Source: Verrucomicrobiales bacterium (GTDB lineage Bacteria > Verrucomicrobiota > Verrucomicrobiia > Verrucomicrobiales > DEV007). From it: DNA of 64,000 bases. This document shows, piece after piece, positions 55,404 to 64,000 of this stretch. The notes beneath the pieces were generated by a model that saw only the letters and a program-made list of their open reading frames with translations, was not told the origin of the DNA and ran no database searches. The translations under genes and the position numbers were made by a program. The DNA lies in contig JARGPJ010000004.1 of the NCBI GenBank assembly GCA_029212615.1, positions 248,001 to 312,000 on the forward strand. Direction: 5' to 3'. Numbering within the stretch: position 1 is the stretch's first letter; every line of letters begins with the position of its first letter.

Positions 55404-56553
55404 TCGCGCTTTGCGGTTCTTCCGCAGTGGTGGCCTCGGAGGTTTCCTCAGGGAGTGCATCCTGGCGCAGGAATCGCATCAGGTTTGATTCACCTTTTCG
55501 CCATTTGTAACCGGTGCCGAAATCGAGGGGGTTCCGGCGTGTCTGATAGGCGGAGCGCATGTCGCGCTGATAATATTCTGCAAAGAGGTCGATGGGGCCG
55601 GTGTAGACGCCGTAGAGATCTGCATACCACTCGTCGGCTTTGAAATACTTGAAGGGAATGCCGGAGTCGTCCTGAACGACTTGATCACTGTAATCGAGGA
55701 GGTGAGTTCGAACTTTCGTAAACCAACTTTGGTGCATGAGGAATGAAGCAGCTTTGAGGTAGGCGTTGCCTCTGGGCAGGGTTTTGAGCCAGGTTTCAAA
55801 ACCGGAGGAATCGAAGCCGCTGTCGGAAAGGTCGGAGGAGAAGTAGTAAACGGATTTGGTTTGCTGGAGTCGCTGGGGCCCGAAATCAATTTTGACGCCG
55901 TCTGCTCCTTTGGAATCCATCCCCTTCGAAGTGAGCGTTCCATCTGTGTTCAGTTCGAGGAACTCGACTCCTTTGATGTATTGGCCTGATCGAGCGAGAA
56001 AAATCATGATGATTGGAGTCGTTCCGCGGAATGTTGCGAACTGCAGGTCATCTTTCATGTCTTTGGTACGGAAGAAACTCAGGTTGATGATTTCTCCCAA
56101 CGCGTTTCTTACTTCTCCGAGGGCTTTGGACGCGTTTCCTGTATTCAGTTCTCCGAGATCAGGGATTTCCCCGACCGGTTCGAGGCCGCACATCACAAAT
56201 TGTCCGGCGGTAGGGAACATGTGGAAGGCATGCAGGATATCGGGGCCGCTGAAGAGATAGCGAACCGTTGATCCGGTGACGAGGCTCGATGTCAGGCTGG
56301 CATTCGACCAGGCGGACATGGGGAAGAGAACCCGTTCCTGGTGACTTTTGAAATCCTTGTCCAGTTGCGCGACATGATTGGTCCAGGAGGAGGAACCAGT
56401 GAGAGGATGGTCCGCCTGATGGGGAAATTCCATCCCCGCGAGAAAGGCGATGGCGTCGTTGAGCTCACCCGGTGAAAACGTCTCTTCCTGACTTCGCAGG
56501 TTGGTGGATAGAAGAACGGCAGCCAGTAGTGTAATAGTGAGGCGGATGGTCAT
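55378..56553 (-). CDS. Secreted hypothetical protein
   Basis: 391 residues from ATG 56553, which is followed by a signal peptide (TIRLTITLLAAVLLSTNLRSQ). I do not recognise the family. The body contains many short strands, one tract GEIINLSFFRTKDMKDDLQF and a pattern FPTAGQFVMCGLEPVG; the C-terminus is acidic and Thr/Pro-rich. It looks like a periplasmic protein of unknown function. It is tail-to-tail with the serine hydrolase and overlaps it by 26 bp. Divergent from the SPFH gene, with a 218-bp shared upstream region. Confidence 0.75.
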   Translation of the reverse strand: MTIRLTITLLAAVLLSTNLRSQEETFSPGELNDAIAFLAGMEFPHQADHPLTGSSSWTNHVAQLDKDFKSHQERVLFPMSAWSNASLTSSLVTGSTVRYLFSGPDILHAFHMFPTAGQFVMCGLEPVGEIPDLGELNTGNASKALGEVRNALGEIINLSFFRTKDMKDDLQFATFRGTTPIIMIFLARSGQYIKGVEFLELNTDGTLTSKGMDSKGADGVKIDFGPQRLQQTKSVYYFSSDLSDSGFDSSGFETWLKTLPRGNAYLKAASFLMHQSWFTKVRTHLLDYSDQVVQDDSGIPFKYFKADEWYADLYGVYTGPIDLFAEYYQRDMRSAYQTRRNPLDFGTGYKWRKGESNLMRFLRQDALPEETSEATTAEEPQSATTDPDPEA

Positions 56554-56771
56554 GGTGAGGCGATTCCAGTAGCTGGTAGTATAGGATGATTGAGTAAGCA
56601 TCTTTCGTTCCTGACACGTTGAAGGCCGAACGAGGAAGGGCTGACGCATTTTGACGAGTGAGATTGAAAATTAGGCGTGAATTTTTCGGATTTGTTTGCT
56701 CATCCGTTTTAACTCGTTGTTCGACTTTTGGGGTGCTTGCGTGGTCCCGATTTCGAGTCCACCGTTTCAGC

Positions 56772-57737
56772 ATGCTTGGATTCCGCTATATAAAATTCGA
56801 CCCCAGTCAGCATGTCATGGTTTATCAGAAAGGGCAGGTTAGACATGAAGGCCCGGGACTTGCGTTTTGGTATTTTGCTCCTTCAACATCTTTAATCGCA
56901 GTGCCACTTGGAAGCACGGAATCTCATTTTATATTTGAGGAAACGACTAGCGATTTCCAGGAAGTCACGATTCAGGGACAAGTGACGTATCGTATTTCCA
57001 ATCCGGCGCAGGCATCGCAATTTTTGAATTACACCCTTGATAGTAAAGGTGAGCGATACGTGACAAATGATCCTGAGAAGCTTCCTCAACGTGTCACAAA
57101 TGCAATCAATGTCCTGGTCCGGTCACGCGTGCAGCAGTTGAGCTTGCGGGAGGCGATGGCAAGCGGGGACTCATTCGTTGCCGAGATCACACCCGAGCTC
57201 TCAGAGCGGCAGGATATTAAATCTCTCGGGCTTGAGATTCTGGGGCTTTCGATACTCGCGATCAAGCCGACTCCGGATACGGCGAGAGCGCTGGAGGCGG
57301 AAACGCGGGAACAATTAATGAAGGAGGCAGACGATGCTGTGTATGCCCGGCGAAATGCATCGGTGGAGCACGAGCGCTCCATTAAGGAGAATGAGTTAAT
57401 GACCGAGAAGGCGATCCAGGAAAAGCGCCATGATTTGGAATCGGCAGATACCCGGCATAGCATTGGGTTGGAGGAGCAGCGGAATGCTCTGGTGACTCAG
57501 AAAGTAGAGAATGCGAGATTGGAGGCAGACTCGAGAGCTTACGCGCTTGAGGCGGTCGTGAAAGCGCTTTCAGGAAGTGACCCGAAGGTGGTGCAGGCGC
57601 TTGCGTCCACCGGTATGCAGCCGGAAGCCCTCATCGCAGCGGCGATGAATGAGCTCGCGGGTAATGCCGAGAAGATTGGAGAACTTAATATTTCGCCTGA
57701 TTTGCTTCGTGAACTTTTGAAATCCGGCAACGCATAG
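56772..57737 (+). CDS. SPFH/band-7 domain protein
   Basis: 321 residues from ATG 56772 (in-frame ATG at 56658 is disfavoured). The SPFH domain runs from about 15 to 190, with FEETTSDFQEVTIQGQVTYRI as core. It is followed by a coiled-coil-forming Glu/Arg/Ala-rich stretch (about 195-270, with VEHERSIKENELMTEKAIQE). There is no N-terminal membrane helix, which is unusual for stomatin-type proteins and fits a soluble or peripheral SPFH subgroup. The NAD-kinase-like gene starts 1 bp after its stop, so they are tightly coupled. Confidence 0.85.
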   Translation: MLGFRYIKFDPSQHVMVYQKGQVRHEGPGLAFWYFAPSTSLIAVPLGSTESHFIFEETTSDFQEVTIQGQVTYRISNPAQASQFLNYTLDSKGERYVTNDPEKLPQRVTNAINVLVRSRVQQLSLREAMASGDSFVAEITPELSERQDIKSLGLEILGLSILAIKPTPDTARALEAETREQLMKEADDAVYARRNASVEHERSIKENELMTEKAIQEKRHDLESADTRHSIGLEEQRNALVTQKVENARLEADSRAYALEAVVKALSGSDPKVVQALASTGMQPEALIAAAMNELAGNAEKIGELNISPDLLRELLKSGNA

Positions 57738-57738
57738 G

Positions 57739-58680
57739 GTGAAAAAGCGAACCGAGAGGAAGATTGTCATCGTGACGCGGGAGACGCGGATCGATGGATT
57801 AAAGAAACGGTTCACCTCTGTGGATCAGCTTTCATTTTATGTGGAAAGCCGGGGCGGACGGATTGAGGATTATCTTGAAGAGGATCTCAATTATCGAACG
57901 TCTCTCGAGCGGCTGAAAGCAGATCTCTCCTCATGGGGAACTTTACAGTTTGTGGATCGGGCTTTTCTTCCGAATTATGTGTTCGGACCTGAGGACACGG
58001 TTGTGGCGATCGGTCAGGACGGCCTCGTGGCCAATACTTTAAAGTATCTTCGTGAAGGGCAGCCGCTGGTCGGAGTGAATCCGGACCCGGATCGATGGGA
58101 TGGTGTTCTCCTTCCGTTTCACGTCGATGATCTGGATGAAGTGCTTCCGGAAGTGCTGGGGGGAACCTACCGATCGGAGAATGTTTCGATGGCGGAGGCC
58201 CGTTTGAATGATGGGCAGAGTATGTTTGCGGTGAATGACATTTTTATTGGTCAGAGAACTCACGCTTCGGCGCGGTATGTCATTGAGGTAGGGGAACGGA
58301 AAGAGCGCCATTCTTCGAGCGGGGTAATCGTTTCCACCGGTTTGGGCTCGACCGGGTGGTTGAAGAGTATCATTCATGGCGCTTCATCGATCGTGACGGA
58401 TTCCGGTGGCGGAGAGGTTCCTCCTCGCGATTTGGTTCTCCCCTGGGACACCCGCGAATTCTATTTTTCGGTTCGCGAGCCGTTTCCGAGTCGTCATACG
58501 CAGTGTGAACTCGTGTTTGGTTCGATCACCCCGGGCAAGCCCTTGCGTATTCGTTCGCTCATGGCCGAGAACGGAGTGCTTTTTAGTGATGGAGTAGAAT
58601 CTGATTTTTTGGAGTTCAACTCCGGTTCGGAAGCTGAGATCACGATCTCGAAGATTAAGGGCAACGTGGTCGTCCGGTGA
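57739..58680 (+). CDS. NAD-kinase-like protein
   Basis: 313 residues, GTG start right after the SPFH stop. It has the layout of the ATP-NAD kinase superfamily, with the blocks AIGQDGLVANTLKYL (canonical GGDGT), GVNPDPDRWDGVLLPF, AVNDIFIGQRTHASARYVI (canonical NE), and VSTGLGSTGWLKSI (canonical TPTGSTAY). The catalytic Asp is kept, but the glycine-rich loops are altered, so substrate or activity may differ from NAD to NADP phosphorylation. The SPFH neighbour suggests a membrane-linked function. Its 3' end overlaps ribD on the other strand by 26 bp. Confidence 0.8.
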   Translation: MKKRTERKIVIVTRETRIDGLKKRFTSVDQLSFYVESRGGRIEDYLEEDLNYRTSLERLKADLSSWGTLQFVDRAFLPNYVFGPEDTVVAIGQDGLVANTLKYLREGQPLVGVNPDPDRWDGVLLPFHVDDLDEVLPEVLGGTYRSENVSMAEARLNDGQSMFAVNDIFIGQRTHASARYVIEVGERKERHSSSGVIVSTGLGSTGWLKSIIHGASSIVTDSGGGEVPPRDLVLPWDTREFYFSVREPFPSRHTQCELVFGSITPGKPLRIRSLMAENGVLFSDGVESDFLEFNSGSEAEITISKIKGNVVVR

Positions 58681-59680
58681 CTCTCAAGTCGCTTCCGATT
58701 TGCTTCACGGCGATGTTTTCGAGTTCGGAGGTGATTCCGTCGACCGGGAGAAGGCGTGTGTGGCCCCCACCGAGACGAGGGGCGAGGTAGAGAATGAGTT
58801 CGTCGACGAGACCGAGATGGAGCGCATGGGCAAGAAGTCGCCCGCCGGATTCGAGCATCACCGCATTGGCACCCTCATCGACGAGGGATCGCAGGGATTC
58901 CTCCAGTGGTTGCGACCAGTGAACCCGGGTCCTCTCCCTGTGTTCGTCAGAGAAAAGGTGATGGGTTTGGGGCAGCAGATCATCTGAGGTAAAGATGACT
59001 CGAAGGGGTTGCTCGCGTCCCTCAGCATATGGCCCCCGAAGGGTGAGGGAGGGGTTGTCGATCCGAAAGGTTTCCCCGCCGATGACGATGGCATCGCATT
59101 GGCGGCGCCACTTCTGAACATCCTCTCGTGAAGCTTCACACGAAATCCATTGGCCCTCTTCGGGTCCGAGGGTGGTTCGCCCATCGAGGGTGGCTGCCGT
59201 TTTAGCAATGACCCAGGGGAGTCCGCTCGTGATGCGTTTTGCGAAGAAACGTATCAGTTCGTCTCCCTCATTTTCCAATATTCCTGTAGTAACTTCGACC
59301 CCTTTGGAACGAAGCGTCTCAAATCCGGCGCCGACATGGTCAGGGTTCGGATCCGTTGAGGAGATGACGACACGGCTGAATCCAGCCTCAAGGATTGCGT
59401 TAACGCATGGTGGTGTCCTGCCGTGGGTCGAGCAGGGCTCGAGGGTCACGTAAATCGTGGCGCCTAAGCAGGCATCTTCACCGTGTTGCTCCTTTGCCTG
59501 TGCGATGGCATTGACTTCTGCATGAGCTTCTCCGGCCTTCCGGTGCCACCCGCGGGCGATAAGCGTGCCGTCACGGACAATGACGGCTCCGACCGGCGGG
59601 TTCGGGCTGGTCAGGCCGAGACCTTTGGCTCCTTCGTGTAGAGCTTCCTGCATCCAGCGTTCATCTTCGGTATGGGGCAT
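58655..59680 (-). CDS. ribD: Bifunctional riboflavin biosynthesis deaminase/reductase
   Basis: 341 residues from ATG 59680; the frame is open farther upstream but without family match. The N-terminal deaminase domain has the zinc motif HAEVNAIAQA and TLEPCSTHGRTPPC; the C-terminal reductase domain follows from about residue 145 (WVIAKTAATLDGRTTL, IVIGGETFRIDNPSLTLR). It performs the deamination and reduction steps from the GTP-derived pyrimidine to ribitylamino-uracil. No other rib gene is near. Divergent from the sulfatase gene. Confidence 0.97.
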   Translation of the reverse strand: MPHTEDERWMQEALHEGAKGLGLTSPNPPVGAVIVRDGTLIARGWHRKAGEAHAEVNAIAQAKEQHGEDACLGATIYVTLEPCSTHGRTPPCVNAILEAGFSRVVISSTDPNPDHVGAGFETLRSKGVEVTTGILENEGDELIRFFAKRITSGLPWVIAKTAATLDGRTTLGPEEGQWISCEASREDVQKWRRQCDAIVIGGETFRIDNPSLTLRGPYAEGREQPLRVIFTSDDLLPQTHHLFSDEHRERTRVHWSQPLEESLRSLVDEGANAVMLESGGRLLAHALHLGLVDELILYLAPRLGGGHTRLLPVDGITSELENIAVKQIGSDLRVTGRPRCP

Positions 59681-59792
59681 GGCTGGAAGGTATCCTTCCT
59701 CTCTCCTCTTGGCGAGTGCCTCTTGATTCGAATTCCCGTCATCCCGTTTTCTTAGCGATTGCAGGGGAATGGATTGCGCCGCTTCTTCTCGA

Positions 59793-61151
59793 ATGAAGCA
59801 GTTATTTCTTTTCCTTGCCGTTTCGTTTTCGATAACGGGTTCGCTGTTCGCGAAACCGAATGTCATTATTGTCTATACCGATGATCAAGGTTCCGTTGAT
59901 GCGAATTGCTATGGAGCAACTGATCTTGAGACACCGAATATCGATCGCCTTGCGGCATCGGGGGTCCGTTTCACACGGATGCTGGCTCCTTCCGCGATCT
60001 GTTCGTCCTCGCGTGCCGGACTGTTGACCGGACAATTTCCTGCGCGTGCCGGCGTGCCGTCGAATGTGTCTTCAGAGAGAGGGAATGAAGGGATGCCGGC
60101 CGCTAAGTTTATTCTTCCTGAACTTTTCAAAGCTAACGGCTACGCGACCGGGCATATCGGTAAATGGCACCTGGGCTATACGCCGGAAACGATGCCGAAT
60201 TCCCAGGGGTTCGATTATTCATATGGTCACATGGGAGGATGCATCGACAACTACTCTCATTTCTTTTACTGGAACGGGCCGAATCGTCATGACTTGTGGC
60301 GGAACAATGTCGAGATCTGGGAGGACGGGGCATTCTTCGGCGACCGGATGGTGGAGGAGCTGAAGGGGTTTATTGAGAACCATCAGGAGGACCCATTTTT
60401 CGTCTACTGGGCGATAAACTGGCCACACTACCCGCTTCAAGGGAGCTCGAAATGGCGTGAGAAGTATGCGGACCTGGCTCACCCGAGGGATAAATATGCC
60501 GCCTTTGTTTCATCGACGGATGAATTGCTGGGTGAACTTCTCGATCACCTGGTGAGTCTCGATCTCCGCGAGGATACGATCGTTATTTTTCAATCCGATC
60601 ACGGGCATTCGGTCGAAGAGCGGACGTTTGGAGGAGGCGGCTCAGCGGGTCCCTATCGGGGGCATAAGAGTAACCTCTTCGAGGGGGGGCTCAGGGTTCC
60701 TGCCGTGGTTAGTTGGCCGGGCGGGGGCATTCCGCAGGGCGAGGTTCGTGAACAGTTTGTGACAGGATTGGATTGGTACCCGACCCTCGCTGAATGGACC
60801 GGGGCAACTGTGCCGGAAGAACACGTCATGGACGGTAAATCAATTTCCAGGGTGGTTCGTTTCGATGACGGGAGTCCGCACGAGGACTTCTACTGGCGTT
60901 TAGGTGCAAACCCTGAAAAAGCAAAATGGGCGGTGTCGAAGGGAGACTGGAAGCTTCTCGGAAATGCGATTGAGATGGTGGTTGCGGAAGGTCGTGAGCC
61001 GCTGTCGAAATCAGATAGGGAATTGTTTCTGGTGAACCTCAAGGAGGATGTGGGGGAAGCGCGGAACTTGAGGGAAGCGCACCCGGAGATGGTGAAGGAG
61101 CTTTTACAACTTCGGGAGCGGTTTGAGGAAAGTATGACAAGCGAACCCTGA
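59793..61151 (+). CDS. Secreted sulfatase (arylsulfatase family)
   Basis: 452 residues from ATG 59793, with a signal peptide (about 1-20). The N-terminal metal site is VYTDDQGS (D30, D31); the activation motif is SAICSSSRAGLLTGQ, in which Cys70 would become formylglycine. The third position of the C-x-P/A-x-R motif is Ser instead of Pro or Ala. Further metal and substrate motifs are GHIGKWHLGY and VIFQSDHGHSVEE. It hydrolyses sulfate esters outside the cytoplasm, probably on polysaccharides, as in many marine Verrucomicrobiota. The formylglycine-generating enzyme is not in the window. Confidence 0.93.
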   Translation: MKQLFLFLAVSFSITGSLFAKPNVIIVYTDDQGSVDANCYGATDLETPNIDRLAASGVRFTRMLAPSAICSSSRAGLLTGQFPARAGVPSNVSSERGNEGMPAAKFILPELFKANGYATGHIGKWHLGYTPETMPNSQGFDYSYGHMGGCIDNYSHFFYWNGPNRHDLWRNNVEIWEDGAFFGDRMVEELKGFIENHQEDPFFVYWAINWPHYPLQGSSKWREKYADLAHPRDKYAAFVSSTDELLGELLDHLVSLDLREDTIVIFQSDHGHSVEERTFGGGGSAGPYRGHKSNLFEGGLRVPAVVSWPGGGIPQGEVREQFVTGLDWYPTLAEWTGATVPEEHVMDGKSISRVVRFDDGSPHEDFYWRLGANPEKAKWAVSKGDWKLLGNAIEMVVAEGREPLSKSDRELFLVNLKEDVGEARNLREAHPEMVKELLQLRERFEESMTSEP

Positions 61152-61298
61152 TCCAGGGGCGGGGTGCGGGGGGACCGTTGAGGGACCCTGCATAGTTATC
61201 GAAAATGAGGGGCGCTGGAGGTTCTTCGTTGTTGCCCTGTGCCCGGAGATTCGATTTTTTTCTGAACGTTTTCCTGAGTTGATTCGTCTAAGGTCTTA

Positions 61299-61811
61299 AT
61301 GCAGGAATTATCTGATCAGTGGAAGAGTTGGCTGGATGAGAATAGCGGGCGCTTGATGCTGTTCGCGAGACAACAGACTCGTTCCGAGGCGGATGCCGAG
61401 GACGTGCTTCAGCTGGCCCTCGTGAAGACCTGGAAAACCCATCAGGGCGCGCCTGACGCGCGGGTCGTGAGTCTCGCCTACACAAATATCAGACGCTGCG
61501 CGATTGATCTGGCGCGGAGTATTGACCGACGGCGCCGCCGTGAGAATCAGGCGACTTTGGATCAAGGGGAGATGGTTTCCTGGTTTCAACTCCCGGAGGA
61601 CGATACGGCGAGAGCTCTTCAGGTCGCGATGTCCAAAATACCCGAGAAGTTTCGAGAGGTCATCACCTTGAAAATTTGGGGCGATCAGACGTTCGATGGA
61701 ATCGGCGAAACCCTGGGGATTTCCGCCAATACCGCGGCCTCCCGTTATCGCTATGGAATGGAAGCCCTTCGCCGATGCCTCACGAAAGAAAAGTTGGAGA
61801 TTGGCAGTTGA
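61299..61811 (+). CDS. ECF sigma factor without adjacent anti-sigma gene
   Basis: 170 residues. Region 2 (NSGRLMLFARQQTRSEADAEDVLQLALVKTW in parts) and region 4 (IPEKFREVITLKIWGDQTFDGIGETLGISANTAASRYRYGMEALRR in parts) are complete. The spelling ANTAASRYRYGMEALR is a common verrucomicrobial variant. The next gene is on the opposite strand and encodes a phospholipase-D-like protein, so no anti-sigma factor is visible, and regulation is unknown. The sulfatase upstream could be a target; there is no direct evidence. Confidence 0.92.
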   Translation: MQELSDQWKSWLDENSGRLMLFARQQTRSEADAEDVLQLALVKTWKTHQGAPDARVVSLAYTNIRRCAIDLARSIDRRRRRENQATLDQGEMVSWFQLPEDDTARALQVAMSKIPEKFREVITLKIWGDQTFDGIGETLGISANTAASRYRYGMEALRRCLTKEKLEIGS

Positions 61812-61831
61812 TGCCGGTTCGATAAGCCCGG

Positions 61832-62353
61832 CTAGACAATCGGGTCCGGGCAGAGGTCCCGGCGATCACACTTCGTGCAGTGTTCGCCCATGAAGAGATT
61901 GTCGAAAAGCTCCATGAGGGGGGCGACGTGATCTTTCTCATCGATCACCATCCCGCATTCAAAGTTTCGGCGCGTCGTCGATTTAGCGCCCATGCCTGCG
62001 CCGGTGAGATTCGCGGAGCCGAGGAAAGCGGTCTTGCCGTCGATGATGACGCACTTCATGTGATTGCGGGGGCAGAGGACTCGCTCAAATCGATCTGAGT
62101 GAATCAGATTTGGAAACCGATCAAAGTCTTTGCGGAAGCGAGGGCCGGGCTCCTTCGCATGAATGAGCCGGATTTCGACCCCGTCGGTAACGAGGTCATC
62201 GAACATCGCGAGGAAGGTATCAAATTTCTTCGCGGTTCGGTGGTAGTGAAGGTCCTTGATGTCCGCCGTTGCGATCCAGACGAATCGTTTTGCTGACGGA
62301 ATCAGTTCTTTGAAGATGGCGTCGTGGATTTCCTCGTTAAGGACGACGCGCAT
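61832..62353 (-). CDS. Single-HKD phospholipase D-like protein
   Basis: 173 residues with one HKD motif: NHMKCVIIDGKTAFLGSANLTG, read in parts. Such short proteins usually dimerise to form the active site and include nucleases (Nuc, BfiI-like) and lipases. The C-terminus has a tight cysteine group (CTKCDRRDLC) that could bind zinc. No signal peptide, so it is probably cytosolic. It stands between the ECF sigma gene and lpdA; it shares the strand of lpdA at a 56-bp gap. Confidence 0.85.
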   Translation of the reverse strand: MRVVLNEEIHDAIFKELIPSAKRFVWIATADIKDLHYHRTAKKFDTFLAMFDDLVTDGVEIRLIHAKEPGPRFRKDFDRFPNLIHSDRFERVLCPRNHMKCVIIDGKTAFLGSANLTGAGMGAKSTTRRNFECGMVIDEKDHVAPLMELFDNLFMGEHCTKCDRRDLCPDPIV

Positions 62354-62409
62354 CTTAAAGAATGTTCACCTTCGAGCGCTCAAGGTTGAACGTTCGAGCC
62401 GCAAGGCGA

Positions 62410-63801
62410 CTAGATGTGGATCGCGTGACCGAAGGCCTCACCGGTGGCTTCGTGAATCGCTTCAGCCAGGGTCGGGTGAGCATGGATGGTGGCTTCGATT
62501 TCCTCGTTGGTTGCTTCGAGGTTCATCGCCAGTCCAACTTCGGCGATGAGTTCGGTGGCTCCGCCGCCGATCATGTGCGCTCCAAGAATCTCTCCATGCT
62601 TTTTGTCGAAGATCATTTTTACGAAGCCTTCAGAGTCTGCGACTGCGAGGGCACGCCCACTGGCGGCGAAGGGAAATTTTCCGACGCGGTAGTCCAGACC
62701 CTGTTCCTTGCATTTCTCTTCGGTGAGACCGATGGAAGCGACCTCGGGGTGGCAGTAGGTGCACGCGGGGAAGAGTCCGACTTTTTTCGGCTTGTGTCCT
62801 TCGACAAAGATTCCCTCAACGGCCTGAACCGCTTCGAAGCTGCCAACGTGAGCGAGCCATGGAGGGCCGGTAATGTCTCCGGCCGCATAGACGTTCGGAA
62901 CACTGGTCTGATAGCGATCATCTGTGTCGATGTAGCCACGCTCCAGTTTCAGTTGTTCGGCATTGTTAGGAAGGACGGGCGCTATGCCGATCGCCACCAG
63001 TACAATTTCAGATTCGATGACTTCGCTGTCACCGCCTTCGGCAGGTTCGACGGTCAGTTTGACGCCTTTACCGGAGGTGTCCGCAGAAATGGTCTTAGTC
63101 GATGTCTTGACCTTAATTCCCTGGCTGGTGAGAGATTTTTCGAGAGTCTTGCTGACTTCGTTGTCTTCGATTGGAAGGACAGAATCCAGCATTTCAACGA
63201 CGGTAACTTCAGTTCCGTAAGCGTTAAAGAAGTAGGCAAACTCGATTCCAATGGCCCCGGCTCCGATGATCGTGATCGATTTCGGTTGTTTGGGGAGGTT
63301 CATGGCTTCCCGGGATCCGATCACCTTTTTCCCGTCGAAGGGAAGGAAGGGGAGTTCGCGTGAAACACAGCCGGTGGCGACAAGAACGTTTTCGGTCTGA
63401 TGGATTTCAGTGTTTCCATCGGCGTCGATGACTTCGACTTTGCCGTTGGCCGCGAGTCCTCCTGTACCGCGGATATAGTCGATCTTGTTCTTCTTGAAGA
63501 GGAACTCGATTCCGCCGGCAAGCTTGTCGGAAACGTTGCGTGAGCGTTTGATGACCTTGTCCCAGTCATAGCTCAAATCAGAAAATGAGAGTCCGAAGTC
63601 GTCAGCATGGTGCGTCAGAGTATGGTAGAGCTCGGCGTTCTTGAGGAGCGCTTTTGTCGGGATGCAGCCCCAGTTGAGGCAGGTGCCCCCGGCGCGTTCT
63701 TTTTCGACGCAGGCTACTTTTTTTCCGAGTTGTGCTGCCCGGATTGCGCCGACGTAGCCCGCAGGGCCACCGCCGATTACGATGAGGTCATAGGATGCCA
63801 T
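62410..63801 (-). CDS. lpdA: Dihydrolipoamide dehydrogenase
   Basis: 463 residues, full length. FAD site IVIGGGPAGYVGAIRAAQLG, redox pair GGTCLNWGCIPTK (Cys41, Cys46), NAD site ITIIGAGAIGIEFAYFF, and the C-terminal catalytic His-Glu (IHAHPTLAEAIHEA). It reoxidises the lipoyl group of 2-oxoacid dehydrogenase complexes. A dihydrolipoamide acyltransferase gene ends 90 bp upstream on the same strand, so this is the E3 of a local complex operon (pyruvate or another 2-oxoacid). Confidence 0.98.
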   Translation of the reverse strand: MASYDLIVIGGGPAGYVGAIRAAQLGKKVACVEKERAGGTCLNWGCIPTKALLKNAELYHTLTHHADDFGLSFSDLSYDWDKVIKRSRNVSDKLAGGIEFLFKKNKIDYIRGTGGLAANGKVEVIDADGNTEIHQTENVLVATGCVSRELPFLPFDGKKVIGSREAMNLPKQPKSITIIGAGAIGIEFAYFFNAYGTEVTVVEMLDSVLPIEDNEVSKTLEKSLTSQGIKVKTSTKTISADTSGKGVKLTVEPAEGGDSEVIESEIVLVAIGIAPVLPNNAEQLKLERGYIDTDDRYQTSVPNVYAAGDITGPPWLAHVGSFEAVQAVEGIFVEGHKPKKVGLFPACTYCHPEVASIGLTEEKCKEQGLDYRVGKFPFAASGRALAVADSEGFVKMIFDKKHGEILGAHMIGGGATELIAEVGLAMNLEATNEEIEATIHAHPTLAEAIHEATGEAFGHAIHI

Positions 63802-63890
63802 GATGGAAGAATTGAGGGGTAAAAGTTATGTTTAAAAGAGTTGTTCTACGCGGTCCCGGAAAGGCACAGGTAAAAGTTTATGGTGCTTTG

Positions 63891-64000
63891 TTAGGATACA
63901 AGAAGGACCGGCGTTTCGAGGAAGCGTTTGAGGTGGGAGAGGTAGGTCGCGCCGACCGCTCCATCGATGACGCGGTGATCGCAGCTCATTCCGATCCACA
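63891..64000 (-). CDS. Dihydrolipoamide acyltransferase (E2), C-terminal end
   Basis: Only the last 36 codons are inside the window, ending in TAA at 63893-63891. The sequence CDHRVIDGAVGATYLSHL contains the DHRxxDG catalytic motif of E2 acyltransferases, followed by the typical short end LKRFLETPVLLVS. It continues beyond base 64000. It precedes lpdA by 90 bp, as in pyruvate dehydrogenase-type operons; which 2-oxoacid it serves cannot be told from this part. Confidence 0.93.
   Translation of the reverse strand, partial: WIGMSCDHRVIDGAVGATYLSHLKRFLETPVLLVS

Overview
The window reads as a chromosomal segment of a free-living Verrucomicrobiota bacterium. This is inferred from gene content and not from a marker phylogeny. 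The pointers are a DUF1592-type cytochrome protein next to a DUF1552 protein, a FecR/LamG protein coupled to an ECF sigma factor, a secreted sulfatase, Tat-exported TIM-barrel enzymes, a long-form IspG, and a rhombosortase with a GlyGly-CTERM substrate. Genes lie on both strands in short operons. I saw no rRNA, tRNA, CRISPR array, transposase or prophage gene.

Region 1 (1-12.9 kb, mostly + strand): the 3' end of an RND efflux permease, a TPR/membrane protein, a PepSY-like protein with a two-component system, and then a candidate bufferin/MNIO cluster. That cluster holds a Tat-exported cysteine-rich precursor whose nine cysteines all sit in C-x5-C spacing, an MNIO (DUF692) enzyme and a DUF2063 partner. 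It is followed by a secreted thioredoxin-like protein, an ECF sigma factor, a likely anti-sigma membrane protein, an HPP-like membrane protein and an Old Yellow Enzyme. A strong terminator-like hairpin separates precursor from enzyme.

Region 2 (12.9-22.2 kb): a His/Gly-rich secreted protein built on a 24-nt minisatellite, trxC, truD, a membrane protein, and a minus-strand operon (ECF sigma, FecR-LamG, DUF1552, DUF1592).

Region 3 (22.4-32.6 kb): one giant minus-strand NRPS-PKS gene, A-PCP-KS-AT-ACP-aminotransferase-C-A-PCP-TE. It should make a short beta-amino-acid-containing product. Its only plausible ATG is followed three codons later by an in-frame TAG, and an intact adenylation-domain N-terminus resumes directly after that stop.

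Region 4 (32.7-64 kb): mostly housekeeping genes: purE-purK, glgB, rlmD, ispG-rseP, dtd, tkt, hisG, a 34-residue mS38/AURKAIP1-like ribosomal protein, ribD, lpdA and the end of a dihydrolipoamide acyltransferase. Among them are a rhombosortase with its own VIT/vWA substrate, an SPFH protein coupled to a divergent NAD-kinase-like protein, a sulfatase, an L,D-transpeptidase, a DUF1853 protein and a stand-alone ECF sigma factor.
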